Origin: Pseudomonas fluorescens
GTDB lineage: Bacteria > Pseudomonadota > Gammaproteobacteria > Pseudomonadales > Pseudomonadaceae
DNA: 64,000 nucleotides
Assembly (NCBI RefSeq): GCF_902497785.1
Contig: NZ_CABVHK010000007.1
Coordinates: 62,001 to 126,000, forward strand
Direction of reading: 5' to 3'
In this document: in pieces, positions 29,039 through 37,461 of the stretch
How positions within the stretch are numbered: position 1 is the stretch's first letter
How the letters are laid out: each line of letters opens with the position of its first letter
Translations under genes and position numbers: made by a program
The notes under the pieces: generated by a model
The model's input: the letters and a program-made list of their open reading frames with translations, nothing else
Databases searched by the model: none
Told to the model about the DNA's origin: nothing

Positions 29039-30940
29039 GTGAGCCTATTGAAAGACCACCAACCCACCGACCTCGAGAACATGGTCGGCCTCAGCCGTCG
29101 CGGCTTCATCAGCGCCGGCGCCCTGTGCGGTGCCGCGATGTTCCTCGGCGGCAACCTGCTGAGCCGCAGCGTGCTCGCGGCCAGCGTCAGCGCCGGCACC
29201 AGCACGCTGCTGGGTTTCGACAGCATCCCCGCCGCCACCAGCGACGCCATTACCCTGCCCGCTGGCTACAAATCCTCGGTGTTGATCAGTTGGGGCCAAC
29301 CGCTGCAAAACAACGGCCCGGCGTTCGACCCCAGCGGCAACGGCACCGCGGAACAGCAGGAAGTCCAGTTCGGCGACAACAACGACGGCATGAGCCTGTT
29401 CGAATTTCCCGGTGAGAAGGACCGGGCGCTGATGGCGATCAACAACGAATACACCAATTACCGCTACCTCTACCCGCACGGCGGCATGCCGCAATCGAAA
29501 GCAGAGGTACACAAGGCGCTGGCTTGCGAAGGCGTATCGGTCATCGAAGTGCAGCGCAAGGACGGCCAGTGGCAATTCGTCCAGGGTTCGCGCTACAACC
29601 GTCGCATTCACGGCAATTCACCGATCAGCCTGAGCGGCCCTGCTGCGGGCCATGACCTGCTGAAAACCAGCGCCGACCCGCAGGGCAAGAACGTCCTCGG
29701 CACCTTCCAGAACTGCGCCAACGGCAAGACGCCGTGGGGCACTTACCTGACCTGCGAAGAGAACTTCACTGACTGCTTCGGCAGCAGCAACGCCGAGCAG
29801 AAATTCGATGCAGCGCAGAAACGCTACGGTGTAGTGGTCGCCAGTAAAGAGAACAACTGGCACCCGCATGACGAACGCTTTGATCTGGCGAAGAATCCGA
29901 ACGAGCTCAACCGTCACGGCTGGGTGGTGGAAATCGACCCGTTCGATCCGCAGTCGACACCGGTGAAGCGCACCGCACTGGGCCGCTTCAAACATGAAAA
30001 CGCCGCACTGGCCGAGACCAAAGACGGTCACGCCGTGGTGTACATGGGCGACGACGAACGCGGCGAATTCATCTACAAATTCGTCAGCCGCGACAAGATC
30101 AACCACAAAAACCCGAAAGCCAACCGCGATCTGCTGGACCACGGCACCTTGTATGTGGCGCGCTTCGACGCCGGCGACGGCAATGCCGATCACCCGAAAG
30201 GCCAGGGCGAGTGGATCGAGCTGACCCACGGCAAAAACGGCATCGACGCCAGCAGCGGTTTTGCCAGTCAGGCTGAAGTGCTGATTCATGCGCGCCTCGC
30301 GGCGAGCGTGGTGAAAGCCACGCGCATGGACCGTCCCGAGTGGATCGTCGTCAGCCCCAAGGACGGCCAGGTCTATTGCACCTTGACCAACAACGCCAAG
30401 CGCGGCGAAGACGGTCAACCGGTGGGCGGGCCGAACCCGCGCGAGAAGAACGTGTACGGGCAGATTCTGCGCTGGCGCACCGACCGCGACGATCACGGCT
30501 CGAAGCACTTCGCCTGGGATCTGTTCGTGGTCGCCGGCAATCCGGGCCTCCACGCGGGTACGCCGAAGGGCGGTTCGTCGAACATCACGCCGCAGAACAT
30601 GTTCAACAGCCCGGATGGCCTGGCATTCGACGACGCCGGCCGGTTGTGGATTCAGACCGATGGCGACTCGAGCAACGCCGGTGATTTTGCCGGCATGGGC
30701 AATAACCAGATGCTCTGTGCCGACCCGGTGACCGGGGAGATCCGCCGGTTCATGGTCGGGCCGGTTGGCTGCGAAGTCACCGGGATCAGCTTCTCGCCGG
30801 ATCAGAAGTCTTTGTTTGTCGGGATTCAGCATCCGGGAGATACCGGCAGTTCGACGTTCCCCGAGCATTTGCCAAATGGCAAGCCGCGGTCTTCGGTAAT
30901 TGTCATTACGCGTGAAGACGGCGGTATCGTCGGCGCCTGA
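29039..30940 (+). CDS. PhoX-family Tat-exported phosphatase-like protein
   Basis: A 633-residue PhoX/DUF839 protein. The N-terminus has a twin-arginine signal (GLSRRGFISAGALCG followed by a hydrophobic stretch), so it should be exported folded. PhoX enzymes are calcium- and iron-dependent phosphatases. LTCEENFTDCFG, RFKHENAAL and SPDGLAFD are family-typical. GTG 29039 with CAGGGAG upstream is chosen, since an ATG two bases earlier reads directly into a stop. Whether it is a true phosphatase cannot be judged here. Confidence 0.88.
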   Translation: MSLLKDHQPTDLENMVGLSRRGFISAGALCGAAMFLGGNLLSRSVLAASVSAGTSTLLGFDSIPAATSDAITLPAGYKSSVLISWGQPLQNNGPAFDPSGNGTAEQQEVQFGDNNDGMSLFEFPGEKDRALMAINNEYTNYRYLYPHGGMPQSKAEVHKALACEGVSVIEVQRKDGQWQFVQGSRYNRRIHGNSPISLSGPAAGHDLLKTSADPQGKNVLGTFQNCANGKTPWGTYLTCEENFTDCFGSSNAEQKFDAAQKRYGVVVASKENNWHPHDERFDLAKNPNELNRHGWVVEIDPFDPQSTPVKRTALGRFKHENAALAETKDGHAVVYMGDDERGEFIYKFVSRDKINHKNPKANRDLLDHGTLYVARFDAGDGNADHPKGQGEWIELTHGKNGIDASSGFASQAEVLIHARLAASVVKATRMDRPEWIVVSPKDGQVYCTLTNNAKRGEDGQPVGGPNPREKNVYGQILRWRTDRDDHGSKHFAWDLFVVAGNPGLHAGTPKGGSSNITPQNMFNSPDGLAFDDAGRLWIQTDGDSSNAGDFAGMGNNQMLCADPVTGEIRRFMVGPVGCEVTGISFSPDQKSLFVGIQHPGDTGSSTFPEHLPNGKPRSSVIVITREDGGIVGA

Positions 30941-30950
30941 TAGACCGCCA

Positions 30951-31032
30951 TCGCGGGCAAGCCCGCTCCCACAGGTTTATGCGCCATGTTCAAATCGGCG
31001 CAAATCATTGTGGGAGCGAGCTTGCTCGCGAT
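30951..31032. repeat. REP pair, type A
   Basis: Units at 30951-30972 (GCCCGCGA form) and 31010-31032 (GCTCGCGA form) are in opposite orientation. The two arms belong to different sub-variants. Confidence 0.85.
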
Positions 31033-31138
31033 GGCGTCAGCCCAAACACCCTACATCTCAACCCCAACCCCTAAAGCCTCCCCGTCTGCGCTACCATGCT
31101 TGGCCGGACGCGGCAGCCTGCTGCGCGCAGGAGTCAGC

Positions 31139-32113
31139 ATGGCCCACCCGTTTGCAACCCTCACCCCAGACCTCGTGCTCGATGCCGTCGAAAGCATCGG
31201 CTTTCTCAGCGACGCGCGCATTCTGGCGCTCAACAGCTACGAAAACCGCGTCTATCAGGTCGGCATCGAAGACTCCGAGCCACTGATCGCCAAGTTCTAC
31301 CGCCCGCAACGCTGGACCAACGAAGCGATTCTCGAAGAGCACCAGTTCACCTTCGAACTCGCCGAGTGCGACGTGCCGGTGGTGGCGCCGATGATTCACA
31401 ACGGCGCCAGCCTGCACGAACACAACGGTTTCCGTTTCACCCTGTTCCCGCGCCGTGGCGGCCGCGCGCCGGAGCCGGGCAATCTCGATCAGTTGTATCG
31501 CCTCGGCCAGTTGCTGGGGCGCTTTCATGCCATGGGCTCGACAAAGCCGTTCGAACACCGCGAAGCGTTGGGCGTGAAGAACTTCGGTCATGATTCGCTA
31601 ACCACGCTGCTGGAAGGCAACTTCATCCCCAAAAGCCTGCTGCCGGCCTACGAGTCCGTTGCCCGCGACCTGCTCAAGCGAGTGGAAGACGTGTACAGCG
31701 TCACGCCGCACCAGAACATCCGCATGCACGGCGACTGCCACCCCGGCAACATGATGTGCCGTGACGAAATGTTCCACATCGTCGACCTCGACGACTGCCG
31801 CATGGGTCCGGCAGTGCAGGACATCTGGATGATGCTCGCCGGTGATCGTCAGGAATGTCTCGGTCAGTTGTCGGAGTTGATGGACGGCTATAACGAGTTT
31901 CACGACTTCGACCCACGTGAACTCGCGCTGATCGAACCGCTGCGCGCGCTGCGCCTGATGCACTACAGCGCCTGGCTCGCCCGCCGCTGGGACGACCCGG
32001 CGTTCCCGCACAGTTTTCCGTGGTTTGGGACCGAGCGGTATTGGGGGGACCAGGTGTTGGCGTTGCGTGAACAGTTGTCTGCGCTTAACGAAGAACCTCT
32101 GAAGCTTTTTTAA
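31139..32113 (+). CDS. srkA: Stress response kinase A (YihE/RdoA)
   Basis: A 324-residue eukaryotic-like Ser/Thr kinase of the APH fold. The catalytic loop is MHGDCHPGNMM (near residue 200) and the metal-binding segment is HIVDLDDCRMGP. It has been linked to Cpx and oxidative stress protection in enterobacteria. AGGAGT precedes ATG 31139; the longer open frame covers REP sequence. A type-B REP pair immediately after the stop is followed by T residues and may terminate it. Confidence 0.94.
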   Translation: MAHPFATLTPDLVLDAVESIGFLSDARILALNSYENRVYQVGIEDSEPLIAKFYRPQRWTNEAILEEHQFTFELAECDVPVVAPMIHNGASLHEHNGFRFTLFPRRGGRAPEPGNLDQLYRLGQLLGRFHAMGSTKPFEHREALGVKNFGHDSLTTLLEGNFIPKSLLPAYESVARDLLKRVEDVYSVTPHQNIRMHGDCHPGNMMCRDEMFHIVDLDDCRMGPAVQDIWMMLAGDRQECLGQLSELMDGYNEFHDFDPRELALIEPLRALRLMHYSAWLARRWDDPAFPHSFPWFGTERYWGDQVLALREQLSALNEEPLKLF

Positions 32114-32120
32114 GATCAAG

Positions 32121-32186
32121 AGATCGCAGCCTTCGGCAGCTCCTACTAATGCCATGTAGGAGCTGCCGAAGGCTGCGATCTTTTTC
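32121..32186. repeat. REP pair, type B, possible terminator of srkA
   Basis: Perfect 26-bp arms (32121-32146 and 32156-32181) enclose a nine-base loop, followed by a T-rich run. It lies 7 bases after the srkA stop. Confidence 0.88.
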
Positions 32187-32259
32187 TTTTCTGACACGAC
32201 ACATCTATACAACCTCCTTACAATCCCCTCTTTGTTAGCTGCCTAAGCAAGGACTCTGC

Positions 32260-33147
32260 ATGCAAGCTGCCAACCCCCGTCGCGGGTACATTCTGGGCCT
32301 GAGTGCCTACATCATCTGGGGACTTTTCCCGCTCTACTTCAAGGCCATTGCCAGCGTGCCCGCGGTGGAGATCATCATCCACCGCGTGCTCTGGTCGGCA
32401 CTGTTTGGCGCCTTGCTGCTGATGGTGTGGAAGCATCCGGGCTGGTGGCGCGAGCTGCGTGACAATCCGAAACGACTGGCGATCCTCGCGCTGAGCGGCA
32501 CGTTGATCGCCGCCAACTGGCTGACGTACGTATGGTCGGTGAACAACGGGCGCATGCTCGAAGCCAGCCTCGGTTACTACATCAACCCCTTGGTAAACGT
32601 GTTGTTGGGCATGTTGATCCTCGGCGAACGGCTGCGGCGCATGCAGTGGGTCGCGGTGGGGCTGGCCGCGCTCGGCGTGGCGCAACAGGTGTGGCAAGTG
32701 GGCAGTCTGCCGTGGGTGTCGCTGGTGCTGGCGCTGACGTTCGGGTTCTACGGGCTGATCCGCAAGCAAGCGCCGGTCAAAGCGTTGCCCGGCCTGGTGG
32801 TGGAAACCTGGATGCTGGTGCCGATTGCCGTGGCCTGGTTGTTGTTCAATCCGACGGCAGCCAGTGCTCAAGCCGAATTCTGGACGACTTCCGAAGCCTG
32901 GTGGCTGGTCGCTGCCGGACCGGTGACGCTGATCCCGTTGGTATGTTTCAACGCCGCTGCAAGGCATCTGCCCTACACGACGCTGGGCTTCCTCCAGTAC
33001 CTGGCGCCCACACTGGTGCTGTTACAAGCGGTCTTGCTGTTTGACGAACATCTGTCGTCCAGCACTTTGGTGGCGTTCATCTTTATCTGGGCGGGCCTGG
33101 CGGTTTACAGCGTCGATGCGTGGATAAGTCTGCGCCGTCGCAGCTGA
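32260..33147 (+). CDS. rarD: RarD-family EamA transporter
   Basis: 295 residues with about ten hydrophobic segments in two EamA repeats. Typical RarD segments are GYILGLSAYIIWGLFPLY and ANWLTYVWSVNNGR, with the C-terminal FLQYLAPTLVLLQAVLLF. RarD proteins are inner-membrane drug/metabolite permeases, and the substrate is unknown. AAGGA lies 8 bases before the ATG. Confidence 0.93.
   Translation: MQAANPRRGYILGLSAYIIWGLFPLYFKAIASVPAVEIIIHRVLWSALFGALLLMVWKHPGWWRELRDNPKRLAILALSGTLIAANWLTYVWSVNNGRMLEASLGYYINPLVNVLLGMLILGERLRRMQWVAVGLAALGVAQQVWQVGSLPWVSLVLALTFGFYGLIRKQAPVKALPGLVVETWMLVPIAVAWLLFNPTAASAQAEFWTTSEAWWLVAAGPVTLIPLVCFNAAARHLPYTTLGFLQYLAPTLVLLQAVLLFDEHLSSSTLVAFIFIWAGLAVYSVDAWISLRRRS
33119..33127 (-). 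promoter_or_regulatory. Near-consensus DnaA box
   Basis: Reads TTATCCACG on the minus strand, one base from TTATCCACA, within the end of rarD. Confidence 0.35.
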
Positions 33148-33166
33148 TCAAAAATTGTACAAACCT

Positions 33167-33195
33167 TTGCAGGCCACGTCCCTCGTGGCTTGCAA
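33167..33195. other. Hairpin downstream of rarD
   Basis: TTGCAGGCCACG and CGTGGCTTGCAA form a 12-bp stem with one G-T pair around TCCCT. No T run follows, so termination is doubtful. Confidence 0.5.
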
Positions 33196-33210
33196 GCATC
33201 CTTCCCAAGG

Positions 33211-33219
33211 TTATCCACA
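33211..33219 (+). promoter_or_regulatory. Consensus DnaA box
   Basis: An exact TTATCCACA in the intergenic region after rarD. Confidence 0.5.
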
Positions 33220-33322
33220 GCGTGATCCCCGCCGATTGTGCGCAACTTATTGAAACTGCTGGTTTTTTGATCAGTTGTTGAAGACGCCCGGCCGGCGTGG
33301 GCTGGCGGGCTGTCTCTACAGG

Positions 33323-33331
33323 TTATCCACA
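33323..33331 (+). promoter_or_regulatory. Consensus DnaA box
   Basis: A second exact TTATCCACA, same orientation, 112 bases from the first. Confidence 0.5.
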
Positions 33332-33377
33332 GGCAGGTGCACGTATAACTTGGATAACTGACGTTGGGATTACCCTG

Positions 33378-33896
33378 TCAGGGTTCGCTGCGCAGAACCA
33401 ATTCCACCATCAAATCGTCTGCCAGAGTTTCCAGGCGCGATTGCAACACATCCAGCGACAGCGTGAGCGGCACAGCGAGAATCGCTTCGGCGTGGAACAA
33501 CGGCTCGCTACTCATCGGTGCCGGGCGCACTTCAGTCACCAGTCGCTCCAGATTCACCCCCTGCTCGCTCAGCAAACGCGTGATGTCGCGCACGATTCCC
33601 GGGCGATCATTGCCCACCAGTTCCATCGCGATGGGTTTCCAGGTGCAGGATTGCTCGATGCCGCTTTCTGCGATGAGCACGCGAATGCCATGGGCCGACA
33701 GCGCTTGTAAGGCGCTAACCAATTCCCCGTAACCCTCGGCCGGCACGCCCACCCGAAGAATCCCGGCAAACTGCCCGGCCATGCGCGACATGCGGCTTTC
33801 CAGCCAATTGCCGCCGTGCTCGGCAATGCACTGGGCGATGCGCTCGACCTGCCCGGGCTTGTCCGGTGCGAATACAGTGAGTACGAGGTGGTCCAT
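33378..33896 (-). CDS. GcvR-like tandem ACT-domain regulator
   Basis: 172 residues forming two ACT domains (APDKPGQVERIAQCI near the start, GNDRPGIVRDITRLL near residue 95). This is the layout of glycine cleavage system regulator GcvR and related proteins, which work by binding small ligands and a partner such as GcvA. ATG 33896 opens directly into the first ACT domain; the 25-residue in-frame extension is not supported. The gene is convergent with rarD. Confidence 0.87.
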   Translation of the reverse strand: MDHLVLTVFAPDKPGQVERIAQCIAEHGGNWLESRMSRMAGQFAGILRVGVPAEGYGELVSALQALSAHGIRVLIAESGIEQSCTWKPIAMELVGNDRPGIVRDITRLLSEQGVNLERLVTEVRPAPMSSEPLFHAEAILAVPLTLSLDVLQSRLETLADDLMVELVLRSEP

Positions 33897-33960
33897 GGCG
33901 CAGCCCTCTCTTGTTATGGAATGGGAAGTATAGGCAAGGGTTGTTTCGGCGTTGAATCGG

Positions 33961-34044
33961 CGGTGCTTCATTCGCGAGCAGGCTCGCTCCCACAGGATTT
34001 GCGCAGCCCCTGTGGGAGCGAGCCTGCTCGCGAATGAAGCACCG
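33961..34044. repeat. REP pair, type A, with perfect 36-bp arms
   Basis: Arms 33961-33996 and 34009-34044 are exactly complementary over 36 bases around a 12-base loop. Identity extends beyond the REP core into CGGTGCTTCATTC, so this is the longest perfect REP palindrome in the window. Confidence 0.95.
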
Positions 34045-34435
34045 TCGATGAACCTGCGAAAAACAAATCGTGTACAACTTCATATATTTAACTGGAACAA
34101 TCTCATGCTTTTTTGAGAACATCCCAATCCCCGACGTGACTTCAATGCGTCATGGGGTCGCAGAACGACGTAATTAGTCTGATTTTCACAAGCGCAATTC
34201 ATCATGTAGTATGCCGCAGCGCGCACTACATAACGTTGGATCGATGTCTGCCTACAGGCGCGGTCGCAGCCCTGAAAGCCCAGTCAGCAAGGCCTCAACG
34301 CCGTTGATCGGTTCCATCCCAGCCGCCCGAAATGGCATGTACTGGTGGAGGGGGTTTGTGGTTTAAATAGCCCGAGGCTTCATTGTTAATTTGAAGAGCT
34401 GAAAAGCGAAATAGCTGAGCAGAGTGAGGCAAGCA
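34045..34435. other. Long leader/promoter region of glcB
   Basis: About 390 bases with no convincing gene. A possible sigma70-type promoter (TTTCAC at 34184-34189, 17-base spacer, TAGTAT at 34207-34212) would give a ~215-base 5' leader. I see no recognised riboswitch. Confidence 0.4.
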
Positions 34436-36613
34436 ATGACTGAACACGTTCAAGTCGGTGGCCTGCAGGTCGCCAAAGTCCTGTTCGACTTCGTGAACAA
34501 CGAAGCCATTCCCGGAACCGGCCTCACCGCCGATAAATTCTGGGCCGGTGCCGACAAGGTCATTCACGACCTGGCGCCGAAGAACAAAGCCCTACTCGCC
34601 AAACGCGATGATATCCAGGCTCGTGTCGATGGCTGGCACCAATCCCGTGCCGGTCAGGCGCACGATGCCGTGGCTTATAAAGCCTTCTTGCAAGACATCG
34701 GTTATCTGCTGCCAGAAGCGGCCGATTTCCAGATCACGACGCAAAACGTCGATGACGAAATCGCCCGCATGGCCGGCCCGCAGCTCGTGGTGCCGGTGAT
34801 GAATGCGCGCTTCGCGCTCAACGCCTCGAACGCCCGCTGGGGTTCGCTGTATGACGCGCTCTACGGCACCGACGCGATCAGCGAAGCTGACGGCGCGGAA
34901 AAAGGCAAAGGCTACAACAAGGTTCGCGGCGACAAGGTGATTGCCTTCGCCCGCGCCTTCCTCGACGAAGCGGCGCCCTTGGCCGCTGGCTCTCACGTCG
35001 ATTCCACCGCTTACAAAATCGTCGACGGCAAACTGGTGGTCGCCCTTAAAGGCGGCAGCAACAGTGGCCTGCGCAACGACGCTCAGTTGATCGGCTTCCA
35101 CGGCGATGCCGCTGCACCGACCGCGATCCTGCTGAAGAACAACGGCCTGCACTTTGAAATCCAGATCGACGCCAGCACCCCCGTCGGCCAGACCGATGCC
35201 GCCGGCGTCAAAGACATCCTGATGGAAGCTGCGCTGACCACCATCATGGATTGCGAAGACTCCGTCGCCGCCGTCGATGCCGATGACAAAGTGGTGATCT
35301 ACCGCAACTGGCTCGGCCTGATGAAGGGCGACCTGTCGGAAGAAGTCTCCAAGGGCGGTCAGACCTTTACCCGCACCATGAACGCCGACCGTACCTACAC
35401 CGGCGTCGACGGTAAAGAACTGAGCCTGCACGGTCGTTCGCTGTTGTTCGTGCGTAACGTCGGTCACCTGATGACCATCGACGCGATCCTCGATAAAGAC
35501 GGCAACGAAGTGCCCGAAGGCATTCTCGATGGGCTGGTGACCAGCCTCGCGGCAATCCACAGCCTCAACGGCAACAGTTCGCGCAAGAACAGCCGCACCG
35601 GTTCGGTCTACATCGTCAAGCCGAAGATGCACGGTCCGGAAGAAGCCGCGTTCACCAACGAGCTGTTCGGTCGCATCGAAGAAGTCCTCGGTCTGCCGCG
35701 CAACACGTTGAAAGTCGGGATCATGGACGAGGAGCGCCGCACCACGGTCAACCTCAAGGCCTGTATCCAGGCAGCCAGCGAGCGCGTGGTGTTCATCAAC
35801 ACCGGTTTCCTCGACCGCACCGGTGATGAAATCCACACCTCCATGGAAGCCGGCCCGGTGGTGCGCAAGGCCGACATGAAGGCTGAAAAGTGGATCGGCG
35901 CCTACGAGAACTGGAACGTCGATATCGGTTTGAGCACCGGCCTGCAAGGTCGCGCGCAGATTGGTAAAGGCATGTGGGCGATGCCCGACCTGATGGCCGC
36001 GATGCTCGAACAGAAAATCGCCCACCCACTGGCCGGCGCCAACACTGCCTGGGTGCCGTCGCCGACTGCCGCTGCCCTGCACGCGCTGCACTATCACAAG
36101 GTTGACGTGTTCGCGCGTCAGGCCGAACTGGCCAAACGTGCGCGCGCATCCGTGGACGACATCCTGACCATCCCGCTGGCCGTCAATCCGGCCTGGACGC
36201 CAGAGCAGATCAAGAACGAACTGGACAACAATTCCCAGGGCATTCTCGGTTACGTGGTGCGCTGGATCGACCAGGGCGTGGGTTGCTCGAAAGTGCCGGA
36301 CATCAACGACGTCGGCCTGATGGAAGACCGTGCAACGTTGCGCATTTCCAGCCAGCACATCGCCAACTGGCTGCGCCATGGCGTGGTTACCGAGGCGCAA
36401 GTGATGGAAAGCCTCAAGCGCATGGCGCCGGTGGTTGACCGTCAAAACGCCAACGACACGCTGTACCGTCCGCTGGCTCCGGACTTCGACAGCAACATCG
36501 CCTTCCAGGCGGCAGTCGAACTGGTGGTTGAAGGTACCAAGCAACCGAACGGTTACACCGAGCCGGTTTTGCACCGTCGTCGTCGCGAGTTCAAGGCTGC
36601 GAATGGCTTGTAA
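34436..36613 (+). CDS. glcB: Malate synthase G
   Basis: A 725-residue single-chain malate synthase condensing glyoxylate with acetyl-CoA to malate, as needed for growth on acetate or fatty acids. Family segments include [43 protein letters not shown] and [22 protein letters not shown] 34436 ([13 protein letters not shown]) is the family start, four codons inside the open frame. A strong terminator follows. Confidence 0.98.
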   Translation: MTEHVQVGGLQVAKVLFDFVNNEAIPGTGLTADKFWAGADKVIHDLAPKNKALLAKRDDIQARVDGWHQSRAGQAHDAVAYKAFLQDIGYLLPEAADFQITTQNVDDEIARMAGPQLVVPVMNARFALNASNARWGSLYDALYGTDAISEADGAEKGKGYNKVRGDKVIAFARAFLDEAAPLAAGSHVDSTAYKIVDGKLVVALKGGSNSGLRNDAQLIGFHGDAAAPTAILLKNNGLHFEIQIDASTPVGQTDAAGVKDILMEAALTTIMDCEDSVAAVDADDKVVIYRNWLGLMKGDLSEEVSKGGQTFTRTMNADRTYTGVDGKELSLHGRSLLFVRNVGHLMTIDAILDKDGNEVPEGILDGLVTSLAAIHSLNGNSSRKNSRTGSVYIVKPKMHGPEEAAFTNELFGRIEEVLGLPRNTLKVGIMDEERRTTVNLKACIQAASERVVFINTGFLDRTGDEIHTSMEAGPVVRKADMKAEKWIGAYENWNVDIGLSTGLQGRAQIGKGMWAMPDLMAAMLEQKIAHPLAGANTAWVPSPTAAALHALHYHKVDVFARQAELAKRARASVDDILTIPLAVNPAWTPEQIKNELDNNSQGILGYVVRWIDQGVGCSKVPDINDVGLMEDRATLRISSQHIANWLRHGVVTEAQVMESLKRMAPVVDRQNANDTLYRPLAPDFDSNIAFQAAVELVVEGTKQPNGYTEPVLHRRRREFKAANGL

Positions 36614-36640
36614 AGCTGAGGGTTGATGCCCGGAAATGAA

Positions 36641-36675
36641 GAAGCCCTGATCGAAAGATCAGGGCTTCTTTGTTT
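36641..36675 (+). terminator. Rho-independent terminator of glcB
   Basis: A perfect 12-bp stem GAAGCCCTGATC/GATCAGGGCTTC with GAAA loop is followed by TTTGTTT, 28 bases after the glcB stop. Confidence 0.93.
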
Positions 36676-36687
36676 GGAACAAGGTCA

Positions 36688-36753
36688 AAAGATCGCAGCC
36701 TTCGGCAGCTCCTACGTGGGATCGGGTAGGAGCTGCCGAAGGCTGCGATCTTT
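36688..36753. repeat. REP pair, type B
   Basis: 28-bp arms at 36688-36715 and 36726-36753 lie between the convergent glcB and response-regulator genes. Confidence 0.92.
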
Positions 36754-36760
36754 CAACAAT

Positions 36761-37207
36761 TCACACATCCATCCCCAACTCATGCTTGACCAGTCCCAGC
36801 AATTTGCCGGTATCAATGGGCTTGAGCAGAAAATCCACCACGCTCAGGTGCATTGCGGCAATCGCGTCCTGCACATCGGCGTCGCCGGACACAATGATGA
36901 ACGGCATCGCCGCCCGTACCGATTCCCGCACCTGGCGGATCAGGTCCAGTCCATCGATGTGGCCCATCCGCAGATCGGTGATCACCAGCCCGATCGAGGG
37001 CTTCTCATTCAGCATTTTGAGTGCGGTTTCACCACTGGCCGCGGTCATGCAGCGAATGCCATCCAGCGCGAGAATCTCCGACAGCAGCTCGCGGGCATCT
37101 TTGTCGTCATCGACGATCAGCACGCGTTGCGGCGGCAGGTCGGGTTCCAGCATGACGGCACTCAGCGCCTCGCGCTCGGCGTCACTCAAAATATCGTGGT
37201 CGGACAT
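36761..37207 (-). CDS. Receiver-only response regulator
   Basis: 148 residues. A 27-residue N-terminal tail (SDAEREALSAVML) is followed by one CheY-like receiver with acidic pocket VDDD (33-35), phospho-acceptor D78 in ITDLRMG and conserved Lys in FLLKPID. There is no output domain, so it must act through a partner or phosphorelay. No kinase gene is adjacent. Divergent from the DUF294 gene, with which it shares a ~254-base control region. Confidence 0.9.
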   Translation of the reverse strand: MSDHDILSDAEREALSAVMLEPDLPPQRVLIVDDDKDARELLSEILALDGIRCMTAASGETALKMLNEKPSIGLVITDLRMGHIDGLDLIRQVRESVRAAMPFIIVSGDADVQDAIAAMHLSVVDFLLKPIDTGKLLGLVKHELGMDV

Positions 37208-37461
37208 GGCTTTCTCTATGTTTTCATTTCAATTCCCTAGCACATCCGTCAGACATCGCTAAGTGGCGCAACAATGTGCACTTCGTCGGATTTATTTCCT
37301 ATAGGGGAAAGGATAGGTTCTTCCCAAGATTACGTAGGGTATTTCCGAAAATTCATCATCCGTAGTCCGACCTAGACTTACGTCCAATGGGCACCCCGCG
37401 TTCAGGGGCCGACCATGGCTGAGTCATCCGACCACCACAATTCCAAAAAAAGACTGCGGTA

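Noticed and set aside
34592..36574. 660-codon minus-strand frame opposite glcB
   Set aside because: Shadow of the malate synthase gene; no SD or domain.
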